A stretch of 64,000 nt of DNA, from assembly GCF_040954645.1 (NCBI RefSeq), contig NC_092803.1:124267961-124331960 (forward strand), written 5' to 3'. The notes beneath the pieces are model-generated. The model was not told where the DNA came from. It saw only the letters and a program-made list of their open reading frames with translations, and searched no databases. Shown here piece by piece: positions 55,437 through 64,000 of this stretch. Position 1 is the stretch's first letter, and every line of letters starts with the position of its first letter. Source of the stretch: Diabrotica undecimpunctata. Its lineage: Eukaryota; Arthropoda; Insecta; Coleoptera; Chrysomelidae. Position numbers and translations under genes: made by a program.

Positions 55437-56894
55437 ACGTCATTTCCTATGGGGATTCCCATTCCCTGGCAGTGGTTTTTCGAATTTTGTAGGGCTGCCT
55501 CAATATATAAATTAAACAGTAAGGGTGACATACTGCACCCTTGTCTTAGTCCTTTAGTTACTTTTATTGCCTCTGATAGTCTATTTCTGACTATTAGGTA
55601 AGTAGTGTTATCCCTGTATACTTCTGTGGAAGTGAACTAATGCCGAGTTGTTGTAAAGCTTGCCACAATTTAAGTCTTGGAACTGTATCGTACGCCTTTT
55701 CTAGGTCGATAAAGGAGAGATGTACATCGGTACCAACCGCTATTCTTTTTTCTATTAATTGTGGGAGTATAAACAAGTTATCAGTGCAAGATCTACCAGG
55801 CGTAAATCCACTTTGGTCTTCGCTAATTAGATGTCCTACATCATCTTGTATTTTTCCATTTATTATCTTTTTAAACAATCTCCCGAAAGTGGGTAGGACA
55901 TTTAATCCTCTGTAGTAGTTAGGATCTTTTCGATTACCCTTTTTAAAGATGGACACTTGGTGAGCGGTTTTCCATTCAGATGGTACTTTAATTTGTTGGC
56001 AGTATTGATTCATTAGAAAAGTTATTCGTTCTATTAGGAGTGAACCTTCTGCTTTAAGTAACTCTACAGCTATATTGCCAGATCCTGGAGATCTCCCGTT
56101 AACGCAATACGGACCTCGTTGTTAGTAGTATTAATGTTACTGTTTGTTTGTCTCTCCATACTGTCTTCCTCTCCCATATATTTCAATCTGGACTCTTGGA
56201 GTAAATTTTTATAGTGATTTTCCCACTTTTCTATAGGAATTAAGTTGCTTAAGGAGTTATGGGTGTTTTTTTAAGTTAGTGATAGTTCTCCATGCTTCCG
56301 TAATCTGAGAACGACCAATTAAATTTTCAACTTGGACCCATTTTTGTTTCCAGAAATTGTTTTCTGCTTTTTTTATTTGATTGCGTACTTCTCCGTTTTT
56401 CCTTTGATACGTTATTCTATTGCTAGATGTTTTATTTGTTAGCAATTTCTTATATATTTTGTTTTTTTTTCATGTATCATTTCTTTTACGTTTTCTGTTA
56501 TCCATGGTAGTTCGTGGTGTTTTTTGTCGTTGTTCCTTGTTCCTTATACTTCATAAGCAATGTTTTTTATTATTGTTTTGAGGTTTCTGTATTCTTGTTC
56601 TACATCCATATTTCTTTCCATCTCATTTAGTTCCTTTTCTAATCTAGATTGAAAAAGATGTTTAATACTTGGTTGTAATAAAAGGTGCAATTTATATGTC
56701 TCCATATTGTACTGTGTAGTATTGTTTCACTCACTTTCGTTGTTCTGTGTGTAGTATTGTTTAAAGGGGCACAAAAGATTAGCTAACAGAAAGTAGTGAT
56801 CTGTCCCACAGTTAGATCCTTTTTTTACTCTGCAGTCTTGGCACTTAAATTTTGATTTCTGGCTCTTTTTGATTTCTGAGACAGAAATCTAGAT

Positions 56895-57190
56895 CATAGT
56901 CATTCTTTTAATAACGAATTTAAAATTCTTCACATTCAAATAAATGCCGTAGGCTATCTTTATTAGAATCTATGAAACTCAACAAATTAAAAAATAGACT
57001 TATTTCTGAATGACCAACTTGAGACAAACAGTTCTCCCCTCCTCAACTTATTCAGTTAAAGACTATAAAGTGTAAACACATACTAAAGATAGATATTTTA
57101 GAAAGGCACTGGCCGAAACAGCTGTAGTAATAATAATTTAAATTAAATTTTGTGTAAAAAGTGTTGAAGACAACAGTTTTCAGTGTTTTA
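56895..57190 (+). repeat. Penelope-like tail, inverted partner of 53930-54385
   Basis: The plus strand carries CATTCTTTTAATAACGAATTT, ATTCTTCACATTCAAATAAATG, TGACCAACTTGAGACAAACAG and CTTATTCAGTTAAAGACTATAAAGTG. Each has a close reverse-complement match in 54010-54225. It starts within the end of the GIY-YIG coding region. The two copies face each other across the LINE. Confidence 0.75.
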
Positions 57191-57239
57191 TTGTTAGATA
57201 AAATATATTTCCATCAAGTAACGGTCGAATCCATTACAT

Positions 57240-58230
57240 ACCTATATTTTGTCATTTGAAGTGAATTAGAATGTTTTTACTATAACTGCTGCTCCTCCGC
57301 TACCTGTATTTCTAGGGCAAAGAGTTTGATATATTTGATATATTTTATGAAGTGTGTTTCTGATTTTAAACATACACTAATTTTTAGTTGTTTAAGGTAA
57401 ACAGTATATGGAAATATCTAGAAATCTTTCCTACAAAACTTGATAAACTAATGCAAATATTTATTAACTTCTAAACAGATGGACAGCTAAAAATATAGTA
57501 TTTAATAAATATCACACGATTTAAAAACTGAAAAACAATGTGAATATTTTATATTTGAATTTAACTATGATTAACATGACTTCCCTAAACGTTTCTTTTA
57601 TAAATGTAAAAGATTTCAAGTAGATTTTTGTTTTTGTTTTTTTTAAATACTTTTGTATACAGCTATCCATTTTCCTAGATGAGAAAATACAGCTTCTTCC
57701 ATCAACCTTACCGGTTACAAATGCAAGAGCATCTTGTCTTCATACAACGATCAATCTACCCAAAGAACATTTTAAAATTTTAGGCCAGTCAATCTTAATC
57801 ATAAAACTCCTTTTATTAATAAAAGGCTTTTTCGTACTAAATCTTGTTTTAAATTAGCAAATTTAGCAAACTAAATGAAGTAAATACAATGTAGGTATCG
57901 GTCTCAAAAATAATCGGCATAAATTAAAAAAATAATTTACCATAAAATGGGGCATACATTGATATCGAAAGGTGACTTTGATATTAGCTTCCTCCCCCAC
58001 TTGTTTAATTTTTACTCTGTCTCTCTTTATACTTTTTTGTTTTGATTTGGATGGCCTCAGTATCTATATTTTGTCAGTTGAAGTGAATTAGAATGTTTTT
58101 ACTATTACTGCTGTTCCCGTATTTTTATGGTGAAGAGCTTGATATAGTTGATATATTTTAAGAAAGTGTGTTTCTGATATTAAATATTATCAATTTTTAG
58201 TTGTTCAGAGTAAACAATATGTTCTGCTAA
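57240..58230 (+). repeat. ~600-bp interspersed repeat, copy 2, between ~170-bp direct repeats
   Basis: The central part 57412-58005 matches 41620-42225. It is bracketed by two diverged direct repeats, ~57240-57410 and ~58060-58230. These share ATATTTTGTCA, GTGAATTAGAATGTTTTTACTA, AGTGTGTTTCTGAT and TTTTTAGTTGTT. Copy 1 at 41620 lacks these flanks, so the brackets belong to the target or result from a duplication. The first bracket, on the minus strand, reads LCPRNTGSGGAAVIVK, which recalls the endonuclease start of Jockey LINEs. Confidence 0.65.
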
Positions 58231-58357
58231 TGTTGCAAGACGCCATTGGCGAATTCCACTTGTTTGTTCATGTATTCTATTAGAATTTTTAGTATGTTTA
58301 AAATCAAATTGGTGTAATTTTATTTTAATACTTGTTTTGCTCATTAACTACATATAC

Positions 58358-58359
<2 letters not shown>

Positions 58360-58454
<95 letters not shown>
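58360..58454. repeat. (TA)n microsatellite
   Basis: TA tract with one ACATATATA interruption. No element end is certain on either side. Confidence 0.95.
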
Positions 58455-58631
58455 CTACGTATAGAAAAAAGTCCTTGGCTTAGCTAAACCGAGACATTTT
58501 TATACGAAGTTCCTTAGTGTTAATAACCAAGTATTGGTGTCTGAGACTGTATGTCACCGAAGTCGAATATAAAAAATTTGACTAACCACGTTTTGTTTAT
58601 TAAAAGGGTGAAATTTTTATTTTTTTACACA

Positions 58632-61600
58632 CGACTAATTTAATTATCATCATCATCATTGGCTTTTACAACTCTTCGTGAGTTTTTGCCGCGTTTACTA
58701 TTGCCTTCCATTGATTCCGATCCTGTGCTATTATTTCCCATGACCTTACTTCCATCTTCTCCAGGTCTTCCCTGACTGCGTCTTTCCACCTTTTTCTAGG
58801 CCTTCCTGTCGATCTTCTACCATCTGGTCTTTCCCAAAACACATTGCTAATCAGTCTGTCGTCATCACTCCGTACCACGTGGCCTGCCCATCTTAATCTA
58901 TTGGCTTTTATGTATCTTACGATGTTTCCTTTCCCGAAGAGAGTCTCTATTTCATTGTTGTATCTGCTCCTCCATTCATTTGTCACGCTGTCCCTGCAAG
59001 GACCATATATAATTCGCAGGATTTTGCGTTCCCATACTAATAGCTTATTGATTTCTTTCTTTCTCAATGTCCATGTTTCACTTCCATATGTCACTGCTGG
59101 TCGTATTATGGTTTTGTACATTTGGATTTTGGCACGCCTTGAGAGAAGCTTTGACCTCATTAGATGTTGAATGGCAAAGAATGATTTATTCCCCGCCAGT
59201 ATTCGTATTTCAACCTCCCGTTCTCCTGTGTTTTCACTGGTAATTGTTGCTCCTAGGTATTTGAATTCTTTGACCACCTCAAAATTATGATCGTTTATGG
59301 TAATGTTTTGTCTTATTCGCTGTCGTTCCTTTTTTGATACGACCATGTATTTAGTTTTTTCTTCGTTTATTTTCAGGCCTACGCTTAGTGTTGCTTCTTC
59401 AAAGTTCGATACTATATCCTTAACTTCCAGTGTTGTCTGTGCTACTGCATCTACATCTGCAAATGCGAGAATAATCTTTGCTCATCTGGCAGTTATGTCT
59501 GGTTTGACTCTGGTATAGATTTTCCGCATTGCATATTCCAATGCTAGGTTAAATAGTAATGGGGACAGCGGGTCTCCCTGTCTGAGTCCGGTGCTTATGC
59601 CGAAAGCCTTTGAAGTTTTGCCTCCTATTCTAATTTGTGCAAAGGAATTGTTGACACACATTCGCGCAATCATGGTCAGCTTCTTTGGTACGCCTAACTC
59701 CATCATTGCACTCCACAGTTTTAAGCGATCTATGGAATCATATGCTTGTTTGAAATCTATGAAGATCTGGTGTACTTCTTTATTATATTCCCAATACTTT
59801 TCTAGCATTTGTCTGATAGTAAATATTTGGTCGATTGTTGATCTTCCAGGCCTAAAGCCGCATTGGTAATCGCCAATAATTTCCTCTGTATATGGCAGTA
59901 ATCGTTTTAGTACAACTGAAGCTAATATCTTATATGTAGTACCGATTAGTGAGATTCCCCTGTAGTTGCCACATGTATCCTTTCTGCCTTTTTTATGTAT
60001 TGGCACGATAATACAGCCACTCCATTCTTTTGGCATTATTTCTTGTTCCCAGGCTTCTTTCATTAATTGGTGTATTTTAGTTCTAAGTTCATGCTCTCCT
60101 TTTTTAATCAGTTCTGCATCAATATTGTCTAGTCCCGGGGATTTGTCATTTTTTAGGGTTTCTATCGCCGTGATAATTTCTTCCAGGCTTGGCGGGGGTA
60201 CTTCTATCTCGGCCGTTTGGTACTCACAATTTGCTTTATTTCCATCCGCGTCTACCTGGACATTTAGAAGACTTTCAAAGTATTCAGCCCATCTTTCGAT
60301 TATTTTATTTTCAGCTGTAATCATTTGCTCATTTTTATCTCTCACAAAGTTTGGTGTTCTTATATATGCACCTTTCTTATGTTGTCTTACTTCTTTGTAG
60401 AATTTTTTATTTTGCTTGCTTCTGTGTTCACGTTCTACTTTTTCAATTTGTTGTTGTAAATGTTGTCTCTTTTTTCTCCTTACTGTTCTTCTGGCTATGG
60501 CTCTCTCTCTATTGTATTGTTCACGCTTTTCATCCGTCGGGTTTGCTAGGTAGTCGATTCTTCTTTTGTTTGCTTCTTTTAAGGTATCCTCGCATTCTTC
60601 ATCAAACCATTTATTTCTTTTTGCTTTTCTCTTCCGACCTATACACTTCTCTGCTGTTTCTGTAATGATCGTTTTAATGGAGTGCCATTTCTGGTCTATA
60701 TTTTCTCTTTCATTTTCTTTCGTTTCCAACACCTGGAACCTGTTTCTCAATTCTAGTTGGTGTTGTCTCTTTCCCTCTTCTTCTTCCAATTTAGACACAT
60801 TCCATCTTTCGATCTTCATCTGTTTGTCTGTTGTTTGTGTTGAGATTCTAGTTCTGAGCTTGGCCTTTACTAGGAAATGGTCTGTATCACTATCTGGTCC
60901 CCGTCTAGTTCTTACGTCTATTATACTACTGGAATGCCTCTTATCAATTAATACGTGATCAATTTGGTTCCTCGTTCTTCCATCATTTGATCTCCATGTT
61001 ACCTTATATATGTTTTTCCTGGCAAATTGGGTGCTTTTGATAATCATGTTGCACCCTGCTGCAAACTCAATCAGCCTTGAACCATTGTCATTGGTAATGT
61101 CATGTAGACTCTGATTTCCAGCTACCGGCCTTATGTGTTCGTCTTTGCCTATTTTTGCGTTTAAGTCCCCTAATATTATTTTGATGTCATGTTTTGGGAC
61201 TCCGTGTATAATCGGGTTAGGGAGTCATAGAATTCTTTCTTCTCTTCCTCTGCTGCTTCTTCGGTTGGTGCATACACTGAGAATATCGATAGATTGAACC
61301 ATTTGCCCTTTATTCTTATGCTACAGACTCAATCATTAATTGCTTTGAAATCTAGTATAGCAGATTTAATCCTTTCGCTTATTACAAAACCACACCCTCT
61401 TTCATGACGTGTTTCATGTCCAGACCATAACACTATTGACTTCTCCATTTGGATTGTCCCCAACCCAGTCCATCTGACTTCTTGGATTGCAGTCACATCG
61501 TATTGTAGTTCTTCCAGCTGTTTTATTGCTCTTGTGGAAATTCCAGGTCGATACCAACTTAGTACGTTCCATGTCCCTAATAGAGTGTCCTTTATTCGTA

Positions 61601-62016
61601 GCCTACGTCGTTTGTCCTAATAATCTCTCCTATTCCGAGGCAATAGTATTCGTTTCGTAGCAGTGTATTTTTCCGTGTATGGATCGCTGGTCCATAGCAC
61701 AACCCCCAACCTGGAGGACCAGAATTTTCTGTCTGGGTTTATTCCCATAGCCGATATGTTCCAGTTTTAAGGCGCCAGAAACTCGCCTTTCACCCTCTCT
61801 CGTCAGCTACATAACGCACACCCATTGTGCGCCATGCACCCAGTGGTTACGCGGCATATTGCCTTCGAGGACGTGAGAGTAGGATTTGTTGGCAGAGCTG
61901 AGTTCTATTCCTAGAACTTCCGACTTTTTCGTCAGAAAACAGTGCAGTGTGAGCATCGACAACTCGTACTGCCTCCGAGGTCCTTTACCAACCTTTAACC
62001 ACTCGACTAATTTAAT
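58632..62016 (-). mobile_element. second full-length RTE-like LINE with 13-bp target duplication
   Basis: CGACTAATTTAAT occurs at 58632-58644 and 62004-62016 and brackets a 3,359-bp LINE on the minus strand. That is within one base of the length of the LINE at 44236-47595. The 3' tail is a (GAT)n array (seen as ATCATCATCATCATT at 58646), again with no poly(A). The GC-rich ~390-bp leader is at 61611-62003. Protein sequence differs strongly from the first LINE, so it is another family of the same clade. Confidence 0.92.
58666..61610 (-). pseudogene. endonuclease-reverse transcriptase of the second LINE, inactivated
   Basis: Reading leftwards: LLGTWNVLSWYRPGISTRAI and VTAIQEVRWTGLG (endonuclease start, intact Trp-Asn), a stop after KAINDF-type sequence near 61340 (IND-stop-VCSIRI), and a one-base loss near 61210. 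Then GDLNAKIGKDEHIR, RNQIDHVLIDKR and DTDHFLVKAKL. RT follows with SPGLDNIDAELIKKG, GNYRGISLIGTTYKILASVV, QCGFRPGRSTIDQIF, IFIDFKQAYDSIDRL and TGLRQGDPLSPLLFNLALEY. A TGA lies at 59482 and the catalytic FADD reads FADVDAVA, one aspartate lost. The C-terminal part (59346 to 58666) is open: FKYLGATITSENTGEREVEI, NRLRWAGHVVRSDDDRLISN, GRRSTGRPRKRWKDAV. Not functional. Confidence 0.92.
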
Positions 62017-62877
62017 ATATCTTCATAATTTTTTATTAAATAATAATAGTTTTTATTACTTCTTTTTAGAAATTAATCTCATTCCCATACCGTCTTCACT
62101 TGTTTCTAATATTATTAGCTAGTAATTGATAAAGTGTTCATAATTAAAGTATAATTTCTATATAAACATAATGACCACTGAACACTGTAACTGTATTGAA
62201 TAACTGTTTTTAAGCTATAAAAATATTAAAAATACGCAATATATCCTAACACGCAAGTGATACTTTGATAAGTTATGCTCCCGGAATATTGTCTAGTAAA
62301 AAGTAAATTCTTGCGTATTTTTATTTTATTTTGCAGAAAAATGGTAATTTGTATATTTCATTACTTAAAGCGGTATGTGATATCCGATAGACACTACTTT
62401 TATATATGCCTATAGTACTAAAGGTTAGGCCAGTATAGACTTACAGAAAGAGCGTTTTATTTTATCATTGTGTTTGTGAGTTAGAAGTAGTTAGTTAAGT
62501 ATACTTGGATCTTTCTCTTAAAGTGTCCTATCGTTACGGACGTTGTCAACCACCAAGACAATATAAATTTTATTTACCTGCTTCAACCCAATTACTCCAA
62601 ATCAATTGGGCAGGTTTGCAAGCCAGGAAATTCTCCTCATCCTCAACCTCTCTTACCTTCAATTTTTCCCTGGAGTAAGTACTATTATCCTGCGTTCTGC
62701 ATAATATGTGCAAAATATATGACTTTTTGAAGTTATACTTCTATACGCGCGCTCCACGTTGGAAATTTGTACGGGAGTGAATCGGTGAAATCATTATGTA
62801 TGTAAGATAATGAGTAAGAGAGAGACACAAGATATATTTTCTCTCTCTTCCTCTCTCGAGAATAAAAGTGTTCCTTT
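62017..62877. other. unassigned, mixed composition
   Basis: No gene recognised. 62440-62870 is less AT-rich, with TTGAAGTTATACTTCTATACGCGCG at about 62735 (a motif repeated at ~63351) and a GAGA/CTCT-rich patch (62815-62865). Confidence 0.4.
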
Positions 62878-63530
<653 letters not shown>

Positions 63531-63715
63531 TAATATTGTTATCATGATAAATTAAACATATGCGTAAGTAAGTTACGTATATTGTCATTTTTAAATACTT
63601 ATGAATATTTCATTTTAATTAAATTTGTATTAATATTATTATCATGGTAAATTAAACATATGGGTAAGTAAGTTATGTATACCTATTGTCATTTTTAAAT
63701 ACCGATGAATATTAT
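63531..63715. repeat. 100-bp tandem duplication
   Basis: TAATATT(G/A)TTATCATG(A/G)TAAATTAAACATATG(C/G)GTAAGTAAGTTA begins at 63531 and again exactly 100 bp later at 63631. The copies differ at a few positions, and the second runs to about 63715. Confidence 0.85.
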
Positions 63716-63945
63716 TTATTAAATATATTAGCATTTTTAGAGTTGGAAACATTTGTTATTATTTCCACTGATTAATTATTTTATTTTTAATTATTAGCGT
63801 ACTTATTTATATAAAATGGTATATTAAATTAATATTAAGTATATTGTTTCTTTTGTAAACAACTGACCTTAATTTGTTTTATTGGAATCTTAGGTTAGAG
63901 TTTTAAAATTTTCGAACTATAATCGTAATACGCATCGCCTAATTA

Positions 63946-64000
63946 GCCGTGATCGTCTAGTGGACTAGTTGTTCGGATCCCACGTTGTGGCCGTGGTAAC
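63946..64000 (+). tRNA. tRNA-His(GUG)-like, 3' part outside the window
   Basis: GCCGTGATCGTCTAGTGG (63946-63963) is the usual start of animal tRNA-His. The anticodon arm is complete: stem CCACG / CGTGG around loop TTGTGGC with anticodon GTG. Between them animal tRNA-His has about six or seven bases (TTAGGA), but here there are about fifteen (ACTAGTTGTTCGGAT). The D arm is therefore enlarged by about nine bases. The rest runs off the window. It could be a pseudogene or the head of a tRNA-His-derived SINE. Confidence 0.7.

Larger units (their letters stand above)
54423..56870 (-). pseudogene. RTE-like LINE, near full ORF but decayed and interrupted
   Basis: Reading leftwards from 56870: end of endonuclease (VKKGSNCGTDHYFLLANLLC), linker (LPWITENVKEMIHEKKNKIY), RT start (VPSEWKTAHQVSIFKKGNRK, DPNYYRGLNVLPTFGRLFKK, EDQSGFTPGRSCTDNLFILP, DVHLSFIDLEKAYDTVPRLK). 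Then come GCSMSPLLFNLYIEAA in another frame and FADDQVVLAQDSYD with the catalytic aspartates intact. A foreign LINE piece (55020-55215) follows. The C-terminus is HQINKGRKVVGCLNSLWWDH, AVEMDYLRSARISRQERKTN, LKWFGHLLRMPDERWPQKFN, HGRRKRGRPRRSWN and a stop at 54423. Several stops and shifts are present. It is close in pattern to the fragment at 31251-31984. Confidence 0.82.

Noticed and set aside
59591..60958. Plus-strand frames of 92-144 codons rich in Phe, Ser and Leu
   Set aside because: They are the antisense of the minus-strand LINE ORF at 59482-61047.

Overview
This window is AT-rich, repeat-dominated animal DNA, most likely from an insect. The mix of Penelope-like elements, RTE-type and Jockey-type LINEs, Ty3/gypsy, hAT, Tc1/mariner, pogo and DUF4817-type transposons, plus long (TA)n tracts, would suit a large beetle genome such as a leaf beetle. 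The species is inference and cannot be proved from the window. No host protein-coding gene is supported. The only cellular-type gene signal is the 5' part of a tRNA-His(GUG)-like sequence running off the right edge, with an abnormal D-loop region.

Layout. 0.4-3.3 kb: a complete but broken hAT transposon with terminal inverted repeats (TIRs), an 8-bp target duplication, a spliced BED-finger transposase and a MITE in its intron. 6.3-6.9 kb: a Tc1/mariner-like stub. 7.4-9.6 kb: a large palindrome made of two head-to-head Penelope-like copies ending in (TA)n. 10.3-11.1 kb: Penelope-type tails. 11.7-12.4 kb: a pogo-like remnant without its catalytic core. 13.6-14.9 kb: a scrambled gypsy pol. 15.8-19.2 kb: a large foldback element with ~0.8-1 kb inverted arms and a LINE fragment in its centre. 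19.4-20.6 kb: diverged tandem and inverted repeats. 21.0-23.3 kb: two tandem Penelope-like remnants (GIY-YIG, then an RT with YVDD), joined to a LINE tail. 23.7-25.4 kb: another foldback containing a Jockey RT fragment. 26.7-27.7 kb: a DUF4817/mariner-like transposase remnant.

27.8-30.9 kb: a 3.15-kb element with 23-bp imperfect TIRs, subterminal GATAA-type motifs and a spliced, decayed gene resembling the arthropod DUF7869-type family. This is the least conventional element here. 31.3-33.5 kb: LINE fragments on both strands. 35.3-36.6 kb: a Tc1-like element with perfect 33-bp TIRs but a dead transposase, nested in a Jockey LINE. 37.0-44.0 kb: assorted LINE fragments and an unclassified ~600-bp repeat. 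44.2-47.6 kb: a full-length RTE-like LINE with an 11-bp target duplication and a 945-residue open frame. 48.3-48.6 kb: a tiny poly(A)-tailed LINE stub with a target duplication. 49.2-50.7 kb: a decayed LINE. 53.9-57.2 kb: a LINE bracketed by an inverted pair of Penelope-like ends. 57.2-58.2 kb: the second copy of the ~600-bp repeat. 58.6-62.0 kb: a second full-length RTE-like LINE with a 13-bp target duplication.

The genes do not form a pathway; they are layers of mobile elements. The recurring theme is that (TA)n tracts sit flush against Penelope-like ends and some LINE 3' ends, which fits preferential insertion at, or seeding of, TA microsatellites.
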